Shown: piece by piece, positions 36,997 through 48,989 of the stretch
How positions within the stretch are numbered: the first letter of the stretch is position 1
How the letters are laid out: every line of letters starts with the position of its first letter
Assembly (NCBI GenBank): GCA_026929865.2
Contig: CM049396.1
Location: 20,146,001 to 20,210,000 of the forward strand
Length of the DNA: 64,000 nucleotides
DNA from: Hyperoplus lanceolatus
Taxonomy: Eukaryota > Chordata > Actinopteri > Uranoscopiformes > Ammodytidae
Direction: 5' to 3'
Program-made: the position numbers and the translations under genes
The notes under the pieces: model-generated
What the model was told of the DNA's origin: nothing
Databases searched by the model: none
The model's input: the letters and a program-made list of their open reading frames with translations, nothing else

Positions 36997-39705
36997 TCAG
37001 CCCGATGTCACTGGTGTCAGTACAACATCCTGAATGTCAGCGGTGGTGTAGCTGATCTCTGAGCGGCAAACACTCTGCTGGAAACATGAGGGCAGGCTGA
37101 GCTCCAACACACTCTCTAGCTGGTCACGGCAGAGGAGGACAGAGCTCTGTTCAGGGTCACATTCAAAGAAAAACACACCAGAGGGTCACAGACAGACTTT
37201 TTCTATGGATCTTGAACAACACTATGTGCATGGCTGCTCCTCTAACCGTACATCAGCGAACAGTTTGCCTTGACTGTTTGATCAGGAAATGTGTGACAAA
37301 ATTATACAAACATCCCAGTCAGTGTTGACAATAGGGGCAAAGTCAGAAGAGATGTTTTTATTATCTAAAAATGTTAGTTAAACATTACCCTTACCAGATC
37401 AATGACCAAAAGGTTGGCCAAAAACTTCAAAACCGAAACAGAAGTGACGGCAGCGTCCATTAACTTTAGCCGCTGCGTGGCGATGGTCACACAGGCGCAT
37501 GCAACAGTGGAGGGCAAGAATAATGTAAACCTGCAGTCTGAGGAAAGGAGAGGAAGATTACTTACTCTGGAAATAAAAACAATCATAAGTAGTATTTAGT
37601 AATTATGATGAACCTTTGTAACTCACTAATAGTGCAGACTATTGCAACAGTGAGACAGTCAGTAAAGGTTACAGGCAGACAACTAGTTGGAAACCACCAT
37701 TGTAGACCCACCCTGATAGACAAAAGCCAGTACTCTAAAGCAGAAAATTCCCAAAACCTGATAATCTGATACAATATCTTAATTGCTTCAGGCAGGAGAA
37801 ATGCTTAGACAAAAAGTCAGCCATTGGATCCACGCCCAGACACCTTTTAGAATGGGATACAATGTCGGGAGCCAGGAGTTATCGTAATTCTATGGGCTGC
37901 AATGTCAGAGTCCATTTAAAACGGAACTAACCGATGGTATCCCTGTGACCTGTTGCCTAGGGCAGCATCACAGAGATTCGTGGGAAGACCGCCAGCTGAA
38001 TAGTCGGACACAGGTCTTTCATGGCAGACAATAAAGGATTATACAAAGTCAGCTCTCTTGTCTCCAAAATGAACTGCTGACACATCACGATCAAAGTTAT
38101 GGCTGCTTTGTGTACCTTGTTCAGTGCGCAGATAGTTATTTCATTTTAGAGTTACAGTTACTGCTCACTAATAACTACAAACCAATCATAGGGGATATAA
38201 AGTAGCTTCTTTTATATTAAAAAATATATTCCCCCCCCACACTGGAATAATAAAATAGCCTTTCGATTGAGCTCAGAATTAAAGTTGGAGTCAGTGATTC
38301 TGGAGAATGCTTGCTGTCAAAATCACAGCAAAAAATCAGTAATCAACTGTAAAAATCAGTGAATATCTCAAGATCCGCCAACTGTCCGTTATCTCTGTGC
38401 GCTTAAAAAAGTCTGGTGTTAATACACAGCCTAGGCTCTGTAAACTGGTATTTAAACAAAGGGTATGCAAACCAAGGGGCCCACCTTTAATACAACAAAA
38501 GAAAATATTTGGGAAAACATGTCTTTCAAAATGTTTTCATCCACTCTTGAAGTGTACTTTCTTCTGCTGCATTTCATTAGCTAAGAGAACAAACATCTTG
38601 TGTGCTGGCAACTCAGTTATGTACAGTAACTCACCCGTTGCTGCCAGGGCAATGTAGGAGTGAACATGCCTGCGCATGTTCTGAACGTGGGTGGGCCGAA
38701 CGTAGGGAAGAGCGTGAAGGATTGGCTCCAGGAAGTCGGAGGGTACCACAGAGGCCAGACACCAGTCTAACCTGGACACCACCACCATCTCCCACTGCTG
38801 CAATACACACATTCCTCCATACCAATTTGTACACAAGGATATTTCACAGGATGTCTCCAAATTCTTTGATTTCACTTTCCTGGACAGTGTCCCCTTGTAA
38901 CATCTGACTAATTCAAGAGGGATGAGTTGGCAATGTGGGTATGATCCAATGTGTTATGGCCCGCCAGATCCTCCTGACTGGTAGGCCTTATTCAGGGGGT
39001 TCTTTTACCTTAGATATCAGTGGTGGTTAAATTAGTTGTGTGTATAGTACTTTGGTTATGTTCCACTCTAGACTGACTGGCAGTCCTAAAACTCAACTTT
39101 TTGAATGTCTGCACTTATAATATCCTAAATAAAATGTGTAGTTTTTATTTTTAAAAAAGTATATATAATTAAGTTACCAGAATTTCTGAGACTGAAATTG
39201 AGTTTTCTGTGTAGATGCAAAGCTTGCTAGCAGTCAGAGGGACAGTCTCTCTCATTTTGGAGGCCAGGAACATGCAAACAGCCCCTAACAGCTGCAGGTT
39301 GGACCTCTCGATGGGGAAACGGCTCAGGTAACAGTCCAGGTAACATACAGCCTGCGGGAACACCTCCTCCTCACATTTCTGCTCTTCACAGACCTATAAG
39401 ATAGCACATATACTTAAAATTGTCTTAGCGAATGTATAGGCCTATTCTTAAATTGGGGCAGCCAGACTTGATTTGAATACCTGAAACATCCACACTGCCA
39501 GTATCTTTCGCATGTGTGGCTGGATGTCGGTCTGGACTTTTCCAAAGTAAGGGGACACCTGGCAGCTCTTCTCCAAGGCCGTGAGGTGGTCCAGCGCTCT
39601 GGGGTCACCTATCACGGCGTGGTCGCTTCCCGCCCGGAGAACCACGTCACCGACATATGCATCTCCTGAATTAATTTCAAGCTTTCCATGTTCATATAGA
39701 TCCAT
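36997..39705 (-). CDS. ccndx: D-type cyclin (cyclin Dx-like, at the CCND3 syntenic position)
   Basis: Five coding exons on the minus strand: 39481-39705, 39178-39393, 38635-38797, 37395-37537, 36997-37146. Phases agree, giving 298 residues. The cyclin box spans roughly residues 60-155, with [23 protein letters not shown], the CDK-contact lysine K121 (LASKMRE) and glutamate E150 (QWE). A second cyclin fold follows in exons 3-4. The C-terminus keeps a Thr-Pro (T293-P294) like the degron threonine of cyclin D1. The N-terminus lacks the LxCxE retinoblastoma-binding motif of cyclins D1-D3. D cyclins activate CDK4/6 at G1/S. The position beside bysl-med20-usp49 matches human CCND3, but the divergent sequence suggests the fish/amphibian Dx paralogue. 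The exact paralogue name is an inference; the D-cyclin identity is secure. The last intron's acceptor (aacag|AGC) has a weak pyrimidine tract. Confidence 0.9.
37538..38634. other. ccndx intron 3
   Basis: No gene or element was recognised; a short poly-C run sits at 38232-38239. Confidence 0.6.
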
Positions 39706-40131
39706 TCGACGGAGTAAAATTCAGTTGCATTCAGTTTGGCTTTGAGAAAAATAATAAACTTTGATAAAACGTTTTACAGTTACTTTAGCTAACGCTAGCT
39801 GGGCAGCTAACTGTCTTAATGGCTTCCGCTTACTACTATTCTACAAGCTGTAGTTTGTTCTGGCTGTGCCTTTCTTTATATGTCCATGGGCTGAGCGCGA
39901 CTACTAATGGCTACACGTGTGTAGCTTCCGTTAAAGAAAAAAAACGGATCAAGTTTTTTTTATACAATAATTCAGGATTGGGTTTGATCCGTTTTTTTCT
40001 TTATTAACGGACCAAACCTAATCTTGATTTATTGTAAAAAATATATATTAAGGTTTGGTAAACATCTAGGTCTCGTGTTTTTTTGGGCCAACACATTTTT
40101 ACCACTGTTGTTGATGTATTTATTAGTTGTA
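39706..40131 (-). promoter_or_regulatory. ccndx upstream region with small hairpins
   Basis: Immediately 5' of the cyclin start codon. At about 39928-40060 there are two adjacent inverted repeats: aaaaaaaacggatcaag against tttgatccgttttttt, and ccaaacctaat against attaaggtttgg. No core promoter motif was identified. Confidence 0.4.
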
Positions 40132-40315
40132 GGGGAAGGTGGGGTGATTTGTGCAACTTTTTACTCAAAGTGATTTTAAAGTGAGGCCTTGACAGTTATG
40201 TCTCCAACTCAAATATGTACATATATTTCAGGATGTTGTGCATCCCTGGCAATAAAAACTTTGGATCTGGAATAAACTGTTTAAGAAATATAGCTTTCGG
40301 AAAAAAAGTTGTCTT

Positions 40316-40356
40316 GACGCACAAATCACCCCACTACGTGGGGTGATTTGTGCGTC
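40316..40356. repeat. 41 bp near-perfect palindrome
   Basis: The arms gacgcacaaatcaccccac and gtggggtgatttgtgcgtc (19 bp each, perfect) are separated by 3 bases. The palindrome consists of two head-to-head copies of the element's end motif. Confidence 0.95.
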
Positions 40357-40544
40357 ATTGTGTCACAATGACAAAGTCACCATCATCATCTTTCTGGCCA
40401 TCTGAACTCTCATCAGTGGTGTCGTTAAGTGGAATTGAGATGTCACTCTCTTCTGAGCTACTGTAGACAATCACTTTCTTTTGGTGACCAGCGTATACAG
40501 CCATGCCACTGGCACAACTCTCAGAAATGTACTTTGCACTAGTT

Positions 40545-40845
40545 GCTCCGTGCTTGTGGAACCAACTGCCACCTGACAAATGTGATTCCCCCTACATTTC
40601 TGCCTTTAAATCAAGGCTCAAAACCCATATGTACACCCTGGTGTTTCCTCCCCATTAACTATCTTACCTCTGCACTACTATCTGTGTTTATGTGGATGTA
40701 TGGGCTTTACGTCTTTTATTTTGGTTATTGTTATTGTACCTTCATTGTTTACCTACTGAATGCACTATGTACAGCACTTTGGACAGTGCAAACTGTCATA
40801 AATGTGCTTTTATAAATACATTTTACTTACTTACTTACTTATAAC
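40545..40845 (+). mobile_element. LINE (L2-type) 3' fragment
   Basis: Contains tcaaggctcaaaacccatat, tgtacagcactttggaca and a terminal (ACTT)n run, which recall the 3' end of fish L2-clade LINEs. It is heavily 5'-truncated and inserted into the TA element. Confidence 0.55.
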
Positions 40846-41739
40846 TCACCCAGGCCCTTGCGCACAAATCACCCCATCCCCAGAATTTTGGATAATAGGC
40901 ATGATGCAGCAATTTAGGGTTGACATTGTGCTAACTATATAGACTCAAAGTGTAGCATACCAAAGCACTAAACATGTGTCAAATGTTTTCAAACGTGTCT
41001 ATAATTGTTCAGACACAATAATCAAAAAACCTTGATCATGGAAATTTTACTTTGAAAGGCAAAACACAGTTTTTTGAGCTTAAATGTGCTTATCTTATTC
41101 CTTGTGTCTCCCTTCTTTACAGGATGAGTCAAATGGATGGCTCTTCTTAAATATGTGGTCACATTTCCAATTTCTTCCACGGTTTTCTAGAAACAAGGGG
41201 TTTTGCATCTTCCAAAATGCACAAATCACCCCACCTTCCCCTATTACTTGTTTTAATTAAAACTGTATGTTGAATAAAATAGTTTATTTGCTGACAGTTC
41301 ACAGAAACAAAAACAAAAAAATAGATTTGTAGTATAACAGGCCTCAACATTTATTTCTTATTTGAAGATTTCAAGACAGGTACATGTTTTGGGAAACTGA
41401 AACTACTACTAAGCATTATCATTATCATCATCCATCTCAGTTTAAGTTAGTCTTTTATTCAAATTGTTACTTCCACAACAAAAAGTTGCTTTTAATCAAA
41501 TGCGCATGAATACCAGTCTTTGTATGAATTCCTGAGCAATCACTGCACACAACTGCAGGAAAAAGACAGACAAAATAACAGCTCCTGAAACACTGTAATG
41601 AGTCACTGCAATCGTTAAAACTGTTCTTTCAATGGACAGGGAGGTGATGATATTAACAAAAATAACAAAATGTTCGTCATGCTGAAAAAAACATGAATCA
41701 TTTGCATCAGAGGAGAAGAAACCAAACCAGACCGAATCC

Positions 41740-44700
41740 TCAGTCCATTTCAACTGTAACAGGGAGCCCGATTTCAATGTCCCTCGACTCTGAGTTTTGC
41801 AATTCTCTGCGAATCTCTGCACAGATCTGAGGGTGCGTTTGTATCTTGAGCAGCTCCAGCAGAGAGGTCTTCTGTTCGGAGGCCAGGTCGGCCTTGTAGC
41901 GCTGGGCCATTGTGAGTAAACTCTGATGCCACAGCACAGGAAGCACACGTTTTTCGCTGCGGAAGGACAGGAAGTGGGCTACCAAGGCATCTAGGACACG
42001 GAAAGGCAGGGCGTATTTCTTGTCGAGCAAGAGACGCAGGAAAATGCTGTTGGCTCCGTTGTACTCCATCTCTGCCAACTTAAGCATTGTGGCGCTGAAA
42101 TGCAAGGAAGATTGCGCACGTTACATAACCTTCCACATTATGCAACCTTGACCTTACTTGAACGTGCCAACATCAGACAATAAAAAAGCTTTGTTAGTCA
42201 ACTGGCCAAGTCCCACACCCAACCATCAGATGGAGTCATCTGTCTGCTGGTGTTTGTCACTGACGGGAAACCTTACCTAGAATGCAGCACAGGGACGGAG
42301 CACTTTGTGAGTATGCTTCCAATGATGATGGCTTCCCTCAGGGTACATGTCCCAGATTCACACAGAGGAATCAGTATACCTGTATGACGGAAGAGTCACA
42401 AAATATTAAAACGAGTACTCAAGCTGTGCACAACATTTGGTGGTGCGAGAGACCAGAAGAAAAAAAATCACATCAAAATGCAGATGGAGCAGAGGCTGAG
42501 AAAAACCTAACTTTTAGTACCAAGTTATGGGACTATACTGGCTAAAACTCCAAGACCTGGTATGAATGGTAGTTATGGGAAAGATACCCATGTTTACTGT
42601 TTGGGTGTGTGTTCATGTGGTCTTGATGTCGCCAGAGAACTCAATATGGTTATATGATTAATAGAGTTGGCCATGTGAAACAGAAAACTGCATATAAACA
42701 TGTATAACAATACATCCACTGAATTTGGGTCCAATTTTGTTTGTAGTTTTCAGGTTCTTCCAAAAATGAAAGAATGAACTGAAAATGCCTCTTGCCAGTT
42801 ACCCAACATGCATAGATAGATAGCTTTATTGTCATTCAACTGCACATCAAAAGTGCACATAGAAACTAAATTGTGTTGGGGCGCTTCGAAGCCTGTGAAA
42901 TGGTATTCGGGCCAGCCCGTGGAACTTTACTGTTCGTCATCCCCCCTCTCTGCGTCTCCCCATTTCAACTCTGTACTATCCAATAAAGCTTGAAAATGTA
43001 AAAAAAAAAAAAGAAAAATTGTGTTCCACTGGCTGACAAAATACAAGTACTGCTCCTAAATAAAATTAGCATTACTGTATCAATAAATATACAAATAAAG
43101 AAAATACAACAAAGATGCTAATACAATTTTTGTTGTAACGATACTTGTGGCATAAAGTACAGTGTATTTGTGAGCAACACCGCCTCTCAGTGGTGTCGTC
43201 TCATACTGGTGGTTTTCAAAATATAGGTCACAAGATGTTATGGGAAAAAATAGTCCAATTTAATTGGGGTGGTTTGTGAACACGCTAAAAGCACTGGCAT
43301 GATTAAAAAGTGAAAAAAGTCCTCAACAATCATTGGCCAAAACGAATGTTTGATCCACAAAGGATTATTTGACCCAATTCAATTTTAGAATGTAATCTAC
43401 TGCGCTTCGAGAACTGATTCTGTGATTTGCCCTGTGGACACAAACTAATCCTTTGTTAGTGTCCTCAGAATAAAAGGATCTAAATTTAGTTTTGTATTAA
43501 GAAGCGTGACTTTTCCTCACAACAAGCTTTTCAATCTTCCCTTTCATTCACTTCAACCACTTTTTTTTTTCAAGTGTCACCCGAGAAGAGCTTAGTAAAG
43601 CATTTACTGGGCACATCTAAAAAAGGTGGAAATCTTTGATAGCATCCACGGGGAGTGGGACAAATGCATTTAGTCCTGAACAATTGAATGAAAATATTGA
43701 GCAAAGATTTAACATCAACAATGAATCTTAGGCTAATTAAAAAATAATAAATACAATTAATCACTTGAAATACATACATTTTCTGTCGATCAATTAATCA
43801 ATTTATAAATGAATGTTTGCAGCTCGATGTTTTCACTAAAAACACAAAAAATAAATAAAGCTTAATGTTGCTTAAAATTGTTTAACTTTCTGTCTCACCT
43901 TTAAACCATGCCCCTGGTTTGAACAAAGCCTTCTTCAGGGCACTGTACAGATGGAAGTTGAGTTTCTTGTACTCCGCAATATCATCGCGTACTCGAGGCA
44001 GAAGTACCAGGTTGAAAAAACGCTGAGCCATTCGCTCTTTCAGATTGGATGAGAAAAGCCTACGACACAGGGGATGAAGCAAATTAAACCTCCGGTAAAA
44101 ACAGTGTGTATGATGAAAAGCCATACCACAAACCAACTGCTGTACCGACCTTGTTGCTTGATACATGGCAGCTGCAGTCCAGCCCTCAGGCTCAGTCAAA
44201 TACAGAACCTGCTCCCAGTTTGAAAGCGCTGGGATTATTTTAAACGCCTTTGGCAATTTACCGCTGCGATATTTTGACAGAACCTGCATTCAAAGAACAG
44301 AAATTACAATGATCATTTTACAGCTCTCCACATTTACAGTCAGGGACTAAATGGGCACTTGCTTCAAAATTGTTTTGGTGCCCCAGAGCACCTCTCCACA
44401 TCAGCAACGACCTCACTTGGACACTCAACACCACACAGCTGGTTAAGAAAGCACAACAGCGGCTTTACTTCCTGAGGGGGCTGAGGAAGTTGGCATGTCA
44501 CCTGAGATCCTCAGAAACATCTACAGCTGCTCTGTTGAGAGCATCTTGACCGGCTGTATCACCGTCTGGTATGGCAGCACTTCTGCTTTGGACTGCAGAG
44601 AGTGGTAAAGACTGCAGAGAAGATCATCAGAACTCCACTGCCCTCTCTGCAGAGCATCTACCACCGCAAAGCCCACAGGAGAGCTGCCTCCATACTCAAG

Positions 44701-46680
44701 GACCCCACCCAACCCCAGCATGGACTGTTTACACTTCTACCCTCAGGATGGAGGTATAGAAGTGTCAAGTCCAAAACCAGACTTAAGAACTCTTTCTTCC
44801 CCACTGCCCTCAGACTCCGAAACAACAGATAGGAGTCTGTTGTTATTATTCTACCTCAGGACGGCCACCACTGTTTACATTTTGGTTATGCACAACTGCA
44901 CACTTGCACCATTCCGTTTTATTTTATTCTAACTTAAATGTGTTGTTTTATCTAGTTGCTGCTCTTCTATTTGCCTTGTAAATTGTATATTCTGTATTGT
45001 TGCTGCTTTTTTTCTATTTTACTTGTATATTGCATATTTTCATGTTTCTTTCTTGGCATTTAGTCTTTGGAAAAAAAAGGAAGAATTTCGTTGTATGACT
45101 GAGAACAACTTTCTTATTGTGCATACAATAAACACTTTGAATCTTGAATTGGAGGACACTGTCTTACTGTAAGATCTGTATAAAAGTATATGATTCTTCA
45201 TATCATTTTTATACCCAACAATCAATTACGTGACTTATCTTGAAGCATGTTCCATTCACAATTTTTTACTCTATTATTCTGTTTTTATTTAAATTATCTG
45301 CCTGTACCTACTGTAGGAATGTGTGTGGTGGACTCACTTGACGACAAACGACATAACTCACCTTACTGACACCTTTGTACACTTCTATTACCCTCGGGTC
45401 CAGCTGAGGCATCGGACACCCCGACACCTCGGACATCACTGTTCCCACCTCAGTCTGCTTCTCCGTAATCTTCTCCATTATAATATCTGCTAAGGTCCGT
45501 CTACGAAAAAACACAGAGAGAAAAAAACAAAGCTCAGCTTTTAGAGTAGAAATCGAGATTATGGTGTAACTCATTTGGGTTCAATCTCTTCAAGATAAGT
45601 CATGATTAAGTTGCATCTTGCCTCATTGGAGGGTTTTTATTCATGAACATCTCCATGGCCTTTTCATCGCTGGGGTCAACGTGGACTTCGGCGCCACACT
45701 CGATGTCACCAGCACCTGCCTCTCCCAGCGCTGGCCACTCCTCGTCTGAGCCTCCATCTTGAGCGTCTTCCCCTACAATACGATGAAAAGACAAAGATGG
45801 ACCAGTAGATAGTCACACTTGCACCATACTGTCTAAGACGTCCCCTAGATTGGACTCAACGGAGTTGTGTGATGTGCAAAGGTTTAATCTTCTGTAAAAC
45901 ATTTCTGATTTGTTGAATTTCAGTCAGAAATTCAAGTTTCCATCTCAAATTTCAGAATTCCAATCGGGTTTATTGCCTGGCAAATTTACACATTCAAGGG
46001 ATTTGCTGTGGTCTGATTTAGCACACAATAAACTTACACATAAGAAAAAAAGCAAGAAAAAATATATAAAAAGAAAATGTACAAGCTATTAAAAAATAAA
46101 TGGGTGCAATTATCTATCCATTAAAAAAAAGAGTTGTACAATTGTTCCGGGGCTGTGGTTAATGTAACACATGTGTTGAGGTAATTCCACGTAGCATAGA
46201 TATGACTACGAACAAAAAGATCAATCCTGAATATGTTAATTTGTAAATGACTCAAAGGAGCGTAAACTTTTTCATTAACCGAACATAAGTGTGCCTTATA
46301 TTGACACAATCGAGTGCTGAAAACATAGTAGACTCTACTCAAATATCTGTCAATGTAATGCATTTTACTAAAGACTATAATGGCGCAGTTCACATACCTC
46401 CAATATTGCCGAGAACAGTAACCGGTGTTTTCTTCTTCTCCGGTGCCAGGCCATACTCGGTCTGAAGCTCCTCTTGTTGAATGCGGGCCTGTTGTAGGAT
46501 CTTCCGCGACAGACGTTCGTCCACGTACGTGTCTTCATCTTCTCCCGGCATGTCCCTGCTCTTCACCCGGCCTCTGGCTCGCACCGTGTCCGCCTGCATG
46601 ATCTGGTCAGCCAGTGCCACCGATCCTTCGCTTCCCTCTCCCGCTCCTCCTCCTCCTCGGGATCTTTTCACCTTCGGCAT
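41740..46680 (-). CDS. bysl: Bystin (40S ribosome biogenesis factor)
   Basis: Seven coding exons on the minus strand: 46398-46680, 45622-45772, 45362-45500, 44150-44283, 43899-44059, 42277-42379, 41740-42094. They give 441 residues (human 437). Landmarks are MPKVKR at the start, [15 protein letters not shown] (residues ~46-60), [116 protein letters not shown] and [11 protein letters not shown]. Bystin is the homologue of yeast Enp1, needed for pre-40S maturation in the nucleolus and cytoplasm. Intron 2 has a GC donor (ATGAG|GCAAGA), the only choice that keeps the frame. Introns 3 and 5 hold LINE and poly(A) retroinsertions. The gene is head-to-head with med20. Confidence 0.97.
42812..42877 (-). 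mobile_element. LINE 3' tail fragment
   Basis: catagatagatagctttatt, read on the minus strand, gives tgacaataaagctatctatc with a short ATCT run, resembling the 3' tail of fish LINEs. Low certainty because it is short. Confidence 0.35.
42878..43014 (+). mobile_element. Short poly(A) retroinsertion with target-site duplication
   Basis: A 137 bp insert ends in AATAAA (42982-42987) and an A-rich tail. It is flanked by a perfect 10 bp duplication aaattgtgtt (42868-42877 and 43015-43024), typical of LINE-driven retroposition. The source transcript is not recognised; it could be a truncated SINE or mRNA end. It lies in bysl intron 5. Confidence 0.68.
44385..45150 (+). mobile_element. 5'-truncated non-LTR retrotransposon (reverse transcriptase C-terminal end)
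   Basis: Broken reading frames give [27 protein letters not shown] and [20 protein letters not shown], the region after the RT domain in fish LINEs of the L2/RTE-like group. Frames shift around 44470-44600. The 3' end caataaacactttgaatctt (~45130) is typical of such tails. It lies in bysl intron 3, antisense to bysl, and is inactive. Confidence 0.8.
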
Positions 46681-47052
46681 CGCTGAGCTATCACAGATGA
46701 TGGAGCTGTAATGTCAGTGTGCTATACCATAAGTTCGAGCGTTGAGAAGTACTGTAAACAGTGACTTCTTCAACACGTGCAAACTACGGACATAGCCATA
46801 ACAGGAGGAAGTGACGTAACAGAAACGCCTTGCGTTAGCACGAATAACATAATGGTGCTAGCCAAAAGCTGTTTTTCGTTGGCGTTTAATTGTTTTAATG
46901 TCGACCATATGTGGATATCCAGCATTAGGAATCACGAAGAATGTCTCTTGCTAGTTTAAAGTCTCAAATACTCCTTATTTAACATTACCGGAAGTTGCTT
47001 TTCACCCGGAAGTTTTCAACCGAAAGCCAGGAAAACAAGAGGCAATACATCA
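46681..47052. promoter_or_regulatory. Shared bidirectional promoter of bysl and med20
   Basis: The two start codons point away from each other and are 372 bp apart. The spacer has two ETS-type sites (ACCGGAAGTT 46987-46996, CCCGGAAGTT 47005-47014) and a CRE/ATF-like TGACGTAA (46812-46819), and no TATA box. Head-to-head housekeeping pairs with ETS sites are common in vertebrates. Factor binding is an inference. Confidence 0.65.
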
Positions 47053-48785
<1,733 letters not shown>

Positions 48786-48956
48786 GCTGTCGGTGGCAAT
48801 GGAGAGGTCTATTTTTGTATGTTTGCATTTGACTCTAATTCTGGTCCAGTGGATCGGCGTGCTATCCAAGCATTTTTGAAAGCTTAAGGGTTTTCTGTCC
48901 ATTTCTGAAGCCTCAACACAGCATTATACCTTCCCTTTTTGATGAAAGCCTTTTCT

Positions 48957-48962
48957 AATAAA
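48957..48962 (+). terminator. med20 poly(A) signal
   Basis: AATAAA 172 bp after the med20 stop codon, at a normal distance for a short 3' UTR. Confidence 0.6.
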
Positions 48963-48989
48963 GAGACTAAGTGGAGACAGTAGCCAGAA

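Larger units (their letters stand above)
40132..41241. mobile_element. TA-flanked DNA transposon with 23 bp perfect TIRs and iterated internal motif
   Basis: The ends are perfect 23 bp inverted repeats starting GGGGAAGGTGGGGTGATT, flanked by TA (40130-40131 and 41242-41243), as in Tc1/mariner/pogo elements. The motif gcacaaatcacccca occurs five times: 40140-40154 and 40339-40353 (inverse), 40319-40333, 40862-40876 and 41219-41233. An acidic minus-strand ORF (about 40355-40545, SSSEESDISIPL) may be a transposase C-terminal tail. It is interrupted by a LINE fragment. Confidence 0.78.

Noticed and set aside
41496..41948. 150-residue minus-strand ORF
   Set aside because: Shadow of bysl exon 7 in another frame plus 3' flank.
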